Source: Petrolisthes cinctipes (taxonomy: Eukaryota > Arthropoda > Malacostraca > Decapoda > Porcellanidae). From it: 64,000 nt of DNA. Numbering within the stretch: the stretch's first letter is position 1; each line of letters starts with the position of its first letter. The translations under genes and the position numbers were made by a program. Under the pieces are notes generated by a model. That model searched no databases. It was not told the DNA's origin and saw nothing but the letters and a program-made list of their open reading frames with translations. Positions 1-14,700 of this stretch are shown here, piece after piece. The stretch spans positions 2,791,501 to 2,855,500 of the forward strand of contig JAWQEG010000167.1 in NCBI GenBank assembly GCA_033782935.1. Direction: 5' to 3'.

Positions 1-3000
1 ATCTGTACATGCCTACTCCTTGCTAGAATGTTTTCAAGATACAGACCCAAAACATGCTCAAAATCGATATTTTAAGTGCAAAAAGTCGATATGTGCATGC
101 ATCTTCTGTACCCGTTTATATCTCAAATTCAGGCTCAAAACACCCGAAAATTCGATATTTTTGGGTCCCAGAAGCGATCTGTACATGTCTACTCCGTGTG
201 AGAGTATTTTCAAAATACAGGCCCAAAACATGCTCAAAATCGATATTTTAGGTGCCCAAAGTCGATATGTGCATGAATCTTCTGTATCCGTTTATATCTC
301 AAATTCAGGCTCAAAACACCTGAAAATTCGATATTTTTGGATCCCAGAAGTGATCTGTACATGCCTACTCCGTGTTAATGTATTTTCAAAATACAGGCCC
401 AAAACATGCTGAAAATCTATATTTTAGGTGCCCAAAGTCAATATGTGTATGCATCTTCTGTACCCATCTATATCCCAAATTCAGTTTCAAAACACCAGAA
501 AATTCGGTATTTTTGGGTCCCAGAAACGATCTGTACATGCCTACTCCATGCTAGAATTTTTTCAAGATACAGACCCAAAACATGCTCAAAATCGATATTT
601 TAGGTGCAAAAAGTCGATATGTGCATGCATCCTCTGTACCCGGTTATATCCCAAATTCTGGCTCAAAACACCCGAAAAGTCGATGTTTTTGCATCCAAGA
701 AGCGATTTGTACATGCCTACTCCGTGTTAGAGTATTTTAAAAATACAGGCCCAAAACATGCTCAAAATCGATATTTTGGGTGCCCAAAGTCGATATGTGC
801 ATGCATTTTCTGTACCCGTTTATATCTCAAATTCAGACTCAAAACACCCGAATATTCGATATTTTTGGGTTTCAAAAGCAATGTGTACATGCATACTCCG
901 TGTTAGAGTATTTTCAAAATACAGGTCTAAAACATGCTGAAAATCGATATTTTAGCTGCCCAAAGTCAATATGTGTATGCATCTTCTGTACCCGTCTATA
1001 TCCCAAATTCAGGTTCAAAACACTCGAAAATTCGATATTTTTGGGTCCCAGAAGCAATCTGTACATGCCTACTTCTTGCTAGAATGTTTTCAAGATACAG
1101 ACCCAAAACATGCTCAAAATCGATATTTTAGGTGCAAAAAGTCGAAATGTGCATGCATCTTCTGTACCCGTTTATATCTCAAATTCAGGCTCAAAACTCC
1201 GAAAATTCGATATTTTTTGGTCTCTTAAGCAATCTGCACATGTTTACTCAGTGCTAGAATGTTTTTAAAATACAGGCTTAAAACATGGTATAAATCAATA
1301 TTTTAGGTGTCCAAAGTCGATATGTGCATGCATCTTCTGAACCCGTTTATATCTCAAATTCAGGCTCAAAACACCCAAAAAATCGATATTTTTGGGTCCC
1401 TAAAGCAATCTGTACATGCCTACTTCTTGCTAGAATGTTTTCAAGATACAGACCCAAAACATGCTCAAAATCGATATTTTAGGTGCAAAAAGTCGAAATG
1501 TGCATGCATCTTCTGTACCCGTTTATATCTCAAATTCAGGCACAAAACACCCGAAAATTCGATATTTTTGGGTCCCCGAAGCGATCTGTACATGCCTACT
1601 CCGTGTTAGAGTATTTTCAAAATACGGGCCCAAAACTTGCTCAAAATCGATATTTTAGGTGCAAAAAGTCGATATGTGCATGCATCCTTTGTATCCGTTT
1701 ATATCTCAAATTTAGGCTCAAAACACCCAAAAAATTGATATTTTTGTGTCCCAGAAGCGATCTGTACATGTCTACACCGTGTTTGAGTATTTTCAAAATA
1801 CAGGCCCAAAACATGCTCAAAATCGATATTTTAGGTGCCCGAAGTCGATATGTGCATGCATCTTCTGTACCTGTTCATATCTCAAATTCAGGCTCAGAAC
1901 AACCGAAAATTCGATTTATTAGGGTCCCAGAAGCAATCTGTACGTGTCTACTCCGTGTTAGAGTATTTTAAAAATACAGGCCCAAAACATGCTCAAAATC
2001 GATATTTTGGGTGCCCAAAGTCGATATGTGCATGCATCTTCTGTACCCGTTTATATCTCAAATTCAGACTCAAAACACCCGAATACTCGATATTTTTGGG
2101 TCCCAAAAGCGATCTGTACATGCAAACTCCGTTAGAGTATTTTTAAAATACAGGACTAAAACATGCTGTAAATCGATATTTTAGCTGCCAAAAGTCAATA
2201 TGTGTATGAATCTTCTGTACCCGTCTATATCCCAAATTCAGGTTCAAAACACTCGAAAATTCGATATTTTTGGGTCCTAGAAGCAATCTGTACATGCCTA
2301 CTTCTTTCTAGTAAGTTTTCATGATACAGACCCAAAACATGCTCAAAATCGATATTTTAGGTGCAAAAAGTCGATGTGTGCATGCATCTTCTGTACCCGT
2401 TTATATCTAAAATTCAGGCTCAAAACACCCAAAAAATCGATATTTTTGTGTCCCAGAAGCGATCTGTACATGTCTACACTGTGTTATAGTATTTTCAAAA
2501 TACAGGCCCAAAACATGCTGAAAATCGATATTTTAGGTGCCCAAAGTCAATATGTGTATGCATCTTCTGTACCCGTCTATATCCCAAATTCAGGTTCAAA
2601 ACACCAGAAAATTCGGTATTTTTGGGTCCCAGAAGCGACCTGTACATGCCTACTCCGTGCTAGAATGTTTTCAAGATACATACCCAAAACATGCTTAAAA
2701 TCGATATTTTAGGTGCAAAAAGTCGATATGTGCATGAATCCTCTGTACCCTGTTATATCCCAAATTCTGGCTCAAAACCCCCGAAAATTCGAAATTTTTG
2801 GGTCCCAGAAGCGATCTGTACATGCCTACTCCTTGCTAGAATATTTTCAAGTTATACGCCCAAAACATACTAAAAATCGATATTTTGGGTGCCAAAGTCG
2901 ATATGTGCATGCATCTTCTGTACCCGTTTATATCTCAAATTCAGGCTGAAAACACCAAAAAAATTGATATTTTTGTGTCCCAGAAGCGATCTGTACATGT

Positions 3001-6000
3001 CTACACCGTGCTATAGTATTTTCAAAATACAGGACCAAAACATGCTCAAAATCGATATTTTAGGTGCTCAAAGTCGATATGTGCATGAATCTTCTGTATC
3101 CGTCTATATCCCAAATTCAGGTTCAAAACACCCGAAAATTCGATAATTTTGGGTCCCAGAAGCGATCTGTACATGCCTACTCCTTGCTAGAATATGTTCA
3201 AGATACAGACCCAAAACATGCTGAAAATCGATATTTTAAGTGCAAAAAGTCGATATGTGCATGCATCTTCTGTACCCGTTTATATCTCAAATTCAGGCTC
3301 AAAACTCCGAAAATTCGATATTTTTGGGTCCCTTAAGCAATCTGCACATGCCTACTCAGTGCTAGAATGTTTTTAAAATACAGGCTTAACACATGCTATA
3401 AATCGATATTTTAGGTGTCCAAACTCGCTATGTGCATGCATCTTCTGAACCCGTTTATATCTCAAATTCGGGATCAAAACACCCAAAAAATCGATATTTT
3501 TGTGTCCCAGAAGCGATCTGTACATGCTTACACAGTGTTAGAGTATGTTCAAAATACAGGTCCAAAACATGCTCAAAATCGATATTTTAGGTGCCCAAAG
3601 TCGATATGTGCATGCATCTTCTGTACCCGTTTATATCTCAAATTCAGACTCAGAACACCCGAATATTCGATATTTTTGGGTCCCAAAAGCAATGTGTACA
3701 TGCATACTCCGTGTTAGAGTATTTTCAAAATACAGGCCTAAAACATGCTGAAAATCGATATTTTAGCTGCCCAAAGTCAATATGTGTATGCATCTTCTGT
3801 ACCCGTCTATATCCCAAATTCAGGTTCAAAACACTCGAAAATTCGATATTTTTGGGTCCCAGAAGCGATCTGTACATGCCTACTCCGTGTTAGAGTATTT
3901 TCAAAATACAGGCCCAAAACATGCTCAAAATCGATATTTTAGGTGCCCAAAGTCGATATGTGCATGCATCTTCTGTATCCGTCTAAATCCCAAATTCAGG
4001 TTAAAAACACTCGAAAACTCGATATTTTTGGGTCCCAGAAGCGATCTGTACATGCCTACTCAGTGTTAGAATATTTTCAAATTATACTCCCAAAACATAC
4101 TAAAAATCGATATTTTGGGTGCCAAAGTCGATATGTGCATGCATCTTCTGTACCCGTTTATATCTCAAATTCAGGCTCAAAACACCCTAAAATTCGATTT
4201 ATTTGGGTTCCAGAAGCGATCTGTACGTGTCTACTCAGTGTTAGAGTATTTTAAAAATACAGGCCTAAAACATGCTCAAAATCGATAATTTGGATGCCAA
4301 AAATCGATATGTGCATGCATCTTCTGTACCCGTTTATATCTCAAATTCAGACTCAAAACACCCGAATATTCAATATTTTTGGGTCCCAAAAGCAATGTGT
4401 ACATGCATACTTCTTGCTAGAATGTTTTCAAGATACAGACCAAAAAACACGCTCAAAATCGATATTTTAGGTGCAAAAAGACGAAATGTGCATGCATCTT
4501 CTGAACCCGTTTATATCTCAAATTCAGGCTCAAAACTCCGAAAATTCGATATTTTTGGGTCCCCGAAGCGATCTGTACATGCCTACTCCGTGTTAGAGTA
4601 TTTTCAAAATACAGGCCCAAAACATACTCAAAATCGATATTTTAGGTGCCCAAAGTCTATATGTGTATGCATCTTCTGTACCCGTCTATATCCCAAATTC
4701 TGGTTCAAAACACCAGAAAATTCGGAATTTCTGGGTCCCAGAAGCGACCTGTACATGCCTACTCCTTCCTAGAATGTTTTCAAGATACAGACCCAAAACA
4801 TGCTTAAAATCGATATTTTAGGTGCAAAAAGTCGATATGTGCATGCATCTTCTGTACCCGTTTATATCTCAAATTCAGGCTCAAAACACCCAAAAAATCG
4901 ATATTTTTGTGTCCTAGAAGCGATCTGAACATGTCTACACCGTGCTATAGTATTTTCAAAATACAGGCCCAAAAATGCTGAAAATCGATATTTTAGGTGC
5001 CCAAAGTCGATATGTGCATGCATCTTCTGTATCCGTTCATATCTCAAATTCAGGCTCAGAACACCCTAAAATTCGATTTATTTGGGTTCCAGAAGCGATC
5101 TGTACGTGTCTACTCCGTGTTAGAGTATTTTAAAAATACAGGCCCAAAACATGCTCAAAATCGATATTTTGGGTGCCCAAAGTCGATATGTGCATGCATC
5201 TTCTGTACCCGTTTATATCTCAAATTCAGGCTCAAAAAACCCGAAAAGTCGATATTTTTGGGTCCCAGAAGTGATCTGTACATGCCTACTCTGTGTTAAT
5301 GTATTTTCAAAATACAGGCCCAAAACATGCTGAAAATCTATATTTTAGGTGCCCAAAGTCAATATGTGTATGCATCTTCTGTAACCGTCTATATCCCAAA
5401 TTCAGGTTCAAAACACCAGAAAATTCGGTATTTTGGGTCCCAGAAGCGACCTGTACATGCCTACTCCTTCCTAGAATGTTTTCAAGATACAGACCCAAAA
5501 CATGCTTGAAATCGATATTTTAGGTGCAAAAAGTCGATATGTGCATGCATCCTCTGTACCCGGTTATATCCCAAATTCTGTGTCAAAACCCCGGAAAATT
5601 CGATATTTTTGGGTCCCAGAAGCGATCTGTACATGCCTACTCAGTGCTAGAATATTTTCAAATTATACTCCCAAAACATACTAAAAATCGATATTTTGGG
5701 TGCCAAAGTCGATATGTGCATGCATCTTCTGTACCCGTTTATATCTCAAATTCAGGCTCAAAACACCCAAAAAATCGATATTTTTGTGTCCCAGAAGCGA
5801 TCTGTACATGTCTACACCGTGCTATAGTATTTTCAAAATACAGGCCCAAAACATGCTCAAAATCGATATTTTAGGTGCCCAAAGTCGATATATGCATGCA
5901 TCTTCTGTATCCGTTCATATCTCAAATTCAGGCTCAGAACACCCTAAAATTCGATTTATTTGGGTTCCAGAAGCGATCTGTTCGTGTCTACTCATTGTTA

Positions 6001-7745
6001 GAGTATTTTAAAAATACAGGCCCAAAACATGCTCAAAATCGATAATTTGGATGCCCAAAGTCGATATGTGCATGCATCTTCTGTACCCGTTTATATCTCA
6101 AATTCAGACTCAAAACACCCGAATATTCGATATTTTTGGGTCCCAAAAGCAATGTGTACATGCATACTCCGTGTTAGAGTATTTTTAAAATACCGGCCTA
6201 AAACATGCAGAAAATCGATATTTTAGCTGCCCAAAGTCAATATGTGTATGCATCTTCTGTACCCGTCTATATCTTAAATTCAGGTTCAAAACACTCGAAA
6301 ATTTGATATTTTTGGGTCCCAGAAGCAATCTGTACATGCCTACTTCTTGCTAGAATGTTTTCAAGATACAGACCCAAAACACGCTCAAAATCGATATTTT
6401 AGGTGCAAAAAGTCGAAATGTGCATGCATCTTCTGTACCCGTTTATATCTCAAATTAAGGCTCAAAACACCCGAAAATTCGATATTTTTGCGTCCCCGAA
6501 GCGATCTTTACATGCCTACTCCGTGGTACAGTATTTTCAAAATACAGGCCCAAAACATGCTCAAAATCGATATTTTAGGTGCCCAAAGTCGATACGTGCA
6601 TGCATCTTCTGTATCCGTCTATATCCCAAATTCAGGTTCAAAACACCCGAAAATTCGATAATTTTGGGTCCCAGAAGCGATCTGTACATGCCTACTCCTT
6701 GCTAGAAATTTTTCAAAATACAGACCCAAAACATGCTAAAAATCGATATTTTAGGTGCAAAAAGTCGATATGTGCATGCATCTTCTGTACCCGTTTATAT
6801 CTCAAATTCAGGCTGAAAACTCCGAAAATTCGATATTTTTGGGTCCCTTAAGCGATCTGCACATGCCTACTCAGTGCTAGAATGTTTTTAAAATACAGGC
6901 TTAAAACATGTTATAAATCGATATTTTAGGTGTGAAAAGTCGATATGTGCATGCATCTTCTGTACCCGTTTATATCTCAAATTCAGGCTCAAAACACCCA
7001 AAAAATCGATATTTTTGTGTCCCAGAAGCGATATGTACATGCATACTCCGTGTTAGAGTATTTTCAAAATACAGGCCCAAAACATACTCAAAATCGATAT
7101 TTTAGGTGCCCAAAGTCGATATGTGCATGCATCTTATGTACCCGTTTATATCTCAAATTCAGGCTCAAAACACCCGAAAAGTCGATATTTTTGTGTCCCT
7201 CAAGCGATCTGTACATGTCTACACCGTGCTAGAGTATTTTCAAAATACAGGCCCAAAACATGCTCAAAATCGATATTTTAGGTGCCCAAAGTCGATATGT
7301 GCATGCATCTTCTGTCCCCGTTCATATCTCAAATTCAGTCTCAGAACACCCTAAAATTCGATTTATTTGGGTTCCAGAAGCGATCTGTACGTGTCTACTC
7401 AGTGTTAGAGTATTTTAAAAATACAGGCCCAAAACATGCTCAAAATCGCTATTTTGGGAGCCCAAAGTCGATATGTGCATTCATCTTCTGTACCCGTTTA
7501 TATCTCAAATTCAGACTCAAAACACCCGAATATTCTATATTTTTGGGTCCCAAATGAAATGTGTACATGCATACACCGTGTTAGAGTATTTTCAAAATAC
7601 AGGCCCAAAACATGCTCAAAATCGATATTTTAGGTGCCCAAAGTCGATATGTGCATGCATCTTCTGTACCCGTTTATATCTCAAATTCAGACTCAAAACA
7701 CCCAAAAAATTGATATTTTTGTGTCCCAGAAGCGATCTGTACATG
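1..7745 (+). repeat. 8613-bp-offset duplication, copy 1
   Basis: Every base position pairs with position + 8613 (8614-16358). I found only about ten differences by eye, for example at 1688 (T/C), 7384 (C/T) and 7555 (GAAATG/GCAATG), so identity is near 99.9%. The left edge lies outside the window. The right edge is sharp at 7745, inside a monomer, where ACATGTCTACAC here faces ACATGCATACTC in the other copy. The offset equals about 49 monomers. Confidence 0.95.
4192..4208 (+). promoter_or_regulatory. CENP-B-box-like element in m4
   Basis: ATTCGATTTATTTGGGT fits the 17-bp CENP-B core pattern NTTCGNNNNANNCGGGN at eight of nine fixed positions; only the C of CGGG is T. Other m4 copies, for example at 5071-5087 and 5949-5965, read the same. 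Binding is not shown, and a single such match per array type could be chance. Confidence 0.4.
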
Positions 7746-7911
7746 TCTACACCGTGCTATAGTATTTTCAAAATACAGGACCAAAACATGCTCAAAATCG
7801 ATATTTTAGGTGCTCAAAGTCGATATGTGCATGAATCTTCTGTATCCGTCTATATCCCAAATTCAGGTTCAAAACACCCGAAAATTCGATAATTTTGAAA
7901 CCCAGAAGCGA

Positions 7912-8753
7912 TCTTTACATGCCTACTCCTTGCTAGAATTTTTTAAGATACAAACCCAAGACATGCTCAAAATCGATATTTTAGGTGCAAAAAGTCGATA
8001 TGTTCATGCATCTTTTGTACCCGTTTATATCTCAAATTCAGGCTCAAAACACCCGAAAATTCGATATTTTCGGGTCCCTTAAGCGATCTGTACATGCATA
8101 CCTAGTGCTAGAATGTTTTCAAAATATAGGCTCAAGACATGCTAAAAATCGATATTTTAGGTGTCCAAAGTCGATATGTGCATGCATCTTCTGTACCCGT
8201 TTATATCTAAAATTCAGGCTCAAAACACCCGAAAATTCGATATTTTTGGGTCCCAAAAGCGATCTGTACATGTCTACTCCGAGTTAGAGTATTTTTTAAA
8301 TACAGGCCCAAAACATGCTAAAAATCGTCATTTTAGGTGCCCAAAGTCGATATGTGCATGCATCTTCTGTACCCGTTTATATCTCAAATTCAGGCTCAAA
8401 ACACCCGAAAATTCAATATTTTTGGGTCCCAGAATCGATCTGTACGTGCATACTCCGTGTTAGAGTGTTTTTAAAATACAGGTCTAAAACATGCTGAAAA
8501 TCGATATTTTATGTGCCCAAAGTCAATATGTGTATGCATCTTCTGTACACGTGTATATCCCTAATTCAAGTTCAAAACACCAGAAAATTCGATATTTTTG
8601 GGTCCCAAATGCGATCTGTACATGCCTACTCCTTGCTAGAATGTTTTCAAGATACAGACCCAAAACATGCTCAAAATCGATATTTTAAGTGCAAAAAGTC
8701 GATATGTGCATGCATCTTCTGTACCCGTTTATATCTCAAATTCAGGCTCAAAA
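7912..8753 (+). repeat. Segment shared with 28.5-29.3 kb (offset 20571)
   Basis: About 842 bp, including the 868 bp that separate the two 8.6-kb copies, match 28483-29324 at an offset of 20571 bp (about 117 monomers). Shared rare marks are AATTTTTTAAGATACAAACC, CAAGACATGC, GATATGTTCATGCATC, ATCGT(C/T)ATTTTAGG and CACGTGTATATCCC. Differences are more frequent than in the 8.6-kb pair (roughly 1%). Confidence 0.9.
8051..8075 (+). other. 25-bp dyad, perfect 10-bp arms
   Basis: ACCCGAAAAT, spacer TCGAT, ATTTTCGGGT: the arms are perfect reverse complements. Most monomers carry the same structure at the A/B junction with one G-T mismatch (ATTTTTGGGT). It could extrude as a short cruciform, or be a palindromic binding site; both are inference. 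Confidence 0.8.
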
Positions 8754-11700
8754 CACCCGAAAATTCGATATTTTTGGGTCCCAGAAGCGATCTGTACATG
8801 TCTACTCCGTGTGAGAGTATTTTCAAAATACAGGCCCAAAACATGCTCAAAATCGATATTTTAGGTGCCCAAAGTCGATATGTGCATGAATCTTCTGTAT
8901 CCGTTTATATCTCAAATTCAGGCTCAAAACACCTGAAAATTCGATATTTTTGGATCCCAGAAGTGATCTGTACATGCCTACTCCGTGTTAATGTATTTTC
9001 AAAATACAGGCCCAAAACATGCTGAAAATCTATATTTTAGGTGCCCAAAGTCAATATGTGTATGCATCTTCTGTACCCATCTATATCCCAAATTCAGTTT
9101 CAAAACACCAGAAAATTCGGTATTTTTGGGTCCCAGAAACGATCTGTACATGCCTACTCCATGCTAGAATTTTTTCAAGATACAGACCCAAAACATGCTC
9201 AAAATCGATATTTTAGGTGCAAAAAGTCGATATGTGCATGCATCCTCTGTACCCGGTTATATCCCAAATTCTGGCTCAAAACCCCCGAAAATTCGATGTT
9301 TTTGCATCCAAGAAGCGATTTGTACATGCCTACTCCGTGTTAGAGTATTTTAAAAATACAGGCCCAAAACATGCTCAAAATCGATATTTTGGGTGCCCAA
9401 AGTCGATATGTGCATGCATTTTCTGTACCCGTTTATATCTCAAATTCAGACTCAAAACACCCGAATATTCGATATTTTTGGGTTTCAAAAGCAATGTGTA
9501 CATGCATACTCCGTGTTAGAGTATTTTCAAAATACAGGTCTAAAACATGCTGAAAATCGATATTTTAGCTGCCCAAAGTCAATATGTGTATGCATCTTCT
9601 GTACCCGTCTATATCCCAAATTCAGGTTCAAAACACTCGAAAATTCGATATTTTTGGGTCCCAGAAGCAATCTGTACATGCCTACTTCTTGCTAGAATGT
9701 TTTCAAGATACAGACCCAAAACATGCTCAAAATCGATATTTTAGGTGCAAAAAGTCGAAATGTGCATGCATCTTCTGTACCCGTTTATATCTCAAATTCA
9801 GGCTCAAAACTCCGAAAATTCGATATTTTTTGGTCTCTTAAGCAATCTGCACATGTTTACTCAGTGCTAGAATGTTTTTAAAATACAGGCTTAAAACATG
9901 GTATAAATCAATATTTTAGGTGTCCAAAGTCGATATGTGCATGCATCTTCTGAACCCGTTTATATCTCAAATTCAGGCTCAAAACACCCAAAAAATCGAT
10001 ATTTTTGGGTCCCTAAAGCAATCTGTACATGCCTACTTCTTGCTAGAATGTTTTCAAGATACAGACCCAAAACATGCTCAAAATCGATATTTTAGGTGCA
10101 AAAAGTCGAAATGTGCATGCATCTTCTGTACCCGTTTATATCTCAAATTCAGGCACAAAACACCCGAAAATTCGATATTTTTGGGTCCCCGAAGCGATCT
10201 GTACATGCCTACTCCGTGTTAGAGTATTTTCAAAATACGGGCCCAAAACTTGCTCAAAATCGATATTTTAGGTGCAAAAAGTCGATATGTGCATGCATCC
10301 TCTGTATCCGTTTATATCTCAAATTTAGGCTCAAAACACCCAAAAAATTGATATTTTTGTGTCCCAGAAGCGATCTGTACATGTCTACACCGTGTTTGAG
10401 TATTTTCAAAATACAGGCCCAAAACATGCTCAAAATCGATATTTTAGGTGCCCGAAGTCGATATGTGCATGCATCTTCTGTACCTGTTCATATCTCAAAT
10501 TCAGGCTCAGAACAACCGAAAATTCGATTTATTAGGGTCCCAGAAGCAATCTGTACGTGTCTACTCCGTGTTAGAGTATTTTAAAAATACAGGCCCAAAA
10601 CATGCTCAAAATCGATATTTTGGGTGCCCAAAGTCGATATGTGCATGCATCTTCTGTACCCGTTTATATCTCAAATTCAGACTCAAAACACCCGAATACT
10701 CGATATTTTTGGGTCCCAAAAGCGATCTGTACATGCAAACTCCGTTAGAGTATTTTTAAAATACAGGACTAAAACATGCTGTAAATCGATATTTTAGCTG
10801 CCAAAAGTCAATATGTGTATGAATCTTCTGTACCCGTCTATATCCCAAATTCAGGTTCAAAACACTCGAAAATTCGATATTTTTGGGTCCTAGAAGCAAT
10901 CTGTACATGCCTACTTCTTTCTAGTAAGTTTTCATGATACAGACCCAAAACATGCTCAAAATCGATATTTTAGGTGCAAAAAGTCGATGTGTGCATGCAT
11001 CTTCTGTACCCGTTTATATCTAAAATTCAGGCTCAAAACACCCAAAAAATCGATATTTTTGTGTCCCAGAAGCGATCTGTACATGTCTACACTGTGTTAT
11101 AGTATTTTCAAAATACAGGCCCAAAACATGCTGAAAATCGATATTTTAGGTGCCCAAAGTCAATATGTGTATGCATCTTCTGTACCCGTCTATATCCCAA
11201 ATTCAGGTTCAAAACACCAGAAAATTCGGTATTTTTGGGTCCCAGAAGCGACCTGTACATGCCTACTCCGTGCTAGAATGTTTTCAAGATACATACCCAA
11301 AACATGCTTAAAATCGATATTTTAGGTGCAAAAAGTCGATATGTGCATGAATCCTCTGTACCCTGTTATATCCCAAATTCTGGCTCAAAACCCCCGAAAA
11401 TTCGAAATTTTTGGGTCCCAGAAGCGATCTGTACATGCCTACTCCTTGCTAGAATATTTTCAAGTTATACGCCCAAAACATACTAAAAATCGATATTTTG
11501 GGTGCCAAAGTCGATATGTGCATGCATCTTCTGTACCCGTTTATATCTCAAATTCAGGCTGAAAACACCAAAAAAATTGATATTTTTGTGTCCCAGAAGC
11601 GATCTGTACATGTCTACACCGTGCTATAGTATTTTCAAAATACAGGACCAAAACATGCTCAAAATCGATATTTTAGGTGCTCAAAGTCGATATGTGCATG

Positions 11701-14700
11701 AATCTTCTGTATCCGTCTATATCCCAAATTCAGGTTCAAAACACCCGAAAATTCGATAATTTTGGGTCCCAGAAGCGATCTGTACATGCCTACTCCTTGC
11801 TAGAATATGTTCAAGATACAGACCCAAAACATGCTGAAAATCGATATTTTAAGTGCAAAAAGTCGATATGTGCATGCATCTTCTGTACCCGTTTATATCT
11901 CAAATTCAGGCTCAAAACTCCGAAAATTCGATATTTTTGGGTCCCTTAAGCAATCTGCACATGCCTACTCAGTGCTAGAATGTTTTTAAAATACAGGCTT
12001 AACACATGCTATAAATCGATATTTTAGGTGTCCAAACTCGCTATGTGCATGCATCTTCTGAACCCGTTTATATCTCAAATTCGGGATCAAAACACCCAAA
12101 AAATCGATATTTTTGTGTCCCAGAAGCGATCTGTACATGCTTACACAGTGTTAGAGTATGTTCAAAATACAGGTCCAAAACATGCTCAAAATCGATATTT
12201 TAGGTGCCCAAAGTCGATATGTGCATGCATCTTCTGTACCCGTTTATATCTCAAATTCAGACTCAGAACACCCGAATATTCGATATTTTTGGGTCCCAAA
12301 AGCAATGTGTACATGCATACTCCATGTTAGAGTATTTTCAAAATACAGGCCTAAAACATGCTGAAAATCGATATTTTAGCTGCCCAAAGTCAATATGTGT
12401 ATGCATCTTCTGTACCCGTCTATATCCCAAATTCAGGTTCAAAACACTCGAAAATTCGATATTTTTGGGTCCCAGAAGCGATCTGTACATGCCTACTCCG
12501 TGTTAGAGTATTTTCAAAATACAGGCCCAAAACATGCTCAAAATCGATATTTTAGGTGCCCAAAGTCGATATGTGCATGCATCTTCTGTATCCGTCTAAA
12601 TCCCAAATTCAGGTTAAAAACACTCGAAAACTCGATATTTTTGGGTCCCAGAAGCGATCTGTACATGCCTACTCAGTGTTAGAATATTTTCAAATTATAC
12701 TCCCAAAACATACTAAAAATCGATATTTTGGGTGCCAAAGTCGATATGTGCATGCATCTTCTGTACCCGTTTATATCTCAAATTCAGGCTCAAAACACCC
12801 TAAAATTCGATTTATTTGGGTTCCAGAAGCGATCTGTACGTGTCTACTCAGTGTTAGAGTATTTTAAAAATACAGGCCTAAAACATGCTCAAAATCGATA
12901 ATTTGGATGCCAAAAATCGATATGTGCATGCATCTTCTGTACCCGTTTATATCTCAAATTCAGACTCAAAACACCCGAATATTCAATATTTTTGGGTCCC
13001 AAAAGCAATGTGTACATGCATACTTCTTGCTAGAATGTTTTCAAGATACAGACCAAAAAACACGCTCAAAATCGATATTTTAGGTGCAAAAAGTCGAAAT
13101 GTGCATGCATCTTCTGAACCCGTTTATATCTCAAATTCAGGCTCAAAACTCCGAAAATTCGATATTTTTGGGTCCCCGAAGCGATCTGTACATGCCTACT
13201 CCGTGTTAGAGTATTTTCAAAATACAGGCCCAAAACATACTCAAAATCGATATTTTAGGTGCCCAAAGTCTATATGTGTATGCATCTTCTGTACCCGTCT
13301 ATATCCCAAATTCTGGTTCAAAACACCAGAAAATTCGGAATTTCTGGGTCCCAGAAGCGACCTGTACATGCCTACTCCTTCCTAGAATGTTTTCAAGATA
13401 CAGACCCAAAACATGCTTAAAATCGATATTTTAGGTGCAAAAAGTCGATATGTGCATGCATCTTCTGTACCCGTTTATATCTCAAATTCAGGCTCAAAAC
13501 ACCCAAAAAATCGATATTTTTGTGTCCTAGAAGCGATCTGAACATGTCTACACCGTGCTATAGTATTTTCAAAATACAGGCCCAAAAATGCTGAAAATCG
13601 ATATTTTAGGTGCCCAAAGTCGATATGTGCATGCATCTTCTGTATCCGTTCATATCTCAAATTCAGGCTCAGAACACCCTAAAATTCGATTTATTTGGGT
13701 TCCAGAAGCGATCTGTACGTGTCTACTCCGTGTTAGAGTATTTTAAAAATACAGGCCCAAAACATGCTCAAAATCGATATTTTGGGTGCCCAAAGTCGAT
13801 ATGTGCATGCATCTTCTGTACCCGTTTATATCTCAAATTCAGGCTCAAAAAACCCGAAAAGTCGATATTTTTGGGTCCCAGAAGTGATCTGTACATGCCT
13901 ACTCTGTGTTAATGTATTTTCAAAATACAGGCCCAAAACATGCTGAAAATCTATATTTTAGGTGCCCAAAGTCAATATGTGTATGCATCTTCTGTAACCG
14001 TCTATATCCCAAATTCAGGTTCAAAACACCAGAAAATTCGGTATTTTGGGTCCCAGAAGCGACCTGTACATGCCTACTCCTTCCTAGAATGTTTTCAAGA
14101 TACAGACCCAAAACATGCTTGAAATCGATATTTTAGGTGCAAAAAGTCGATATGTGCATGCATCCTCTGTACCCGGTTATATCCCAAATTCTGTGTCAAA
14201 ACCCCGGAAAATTCGATATTTTTGGGTCCCAGAAGCGATCTGTACATGCCTACTCAGTGCTAGAATATTTTCAAATTATACTCCCAAAACATACTAAAAA
14301 TCGATATTTTGGGTGCCAAAGTCGATATGTGCATGCATCTTCTGTACCCGTTTATATCTCAAATTCAGGCTCAAAACACCCAAAAAATCGATATTTTTGT
14401 GTCCCAGAAGCGATCTGTACATGTCTACACCGTGCTATAGTATTTTCAAAATACAGGCCCAAAACATGCTCAAAATCGATATTTTAGGTGCCCAAAGTCG
14501 ATATATGCATGCATCTTCTGTATCCGTTCATATCTCAAATTCAGGCTCAGAACACCCTAAAATTCGATTTATTTGGGTTCCAGAAGCGATCTGTTCGTGT
14601 CTACTCATTGTTAGAGTATTTTAAAAATACAGGCCCAAAACATGCTCAAAATCGATAATTTGGATGCCCAAAGTCGATATGTGCATGCATCTTCTGTACC

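Noticed and set aside
4862..5047. Minus-strand open frames of about 60-75 codons (also at 5307, 13475, 13920, 30648, 52802, 55612 and 55943)
   Set aside because: Antisense readings of the same monomer, opened by chance variants; no independent support.
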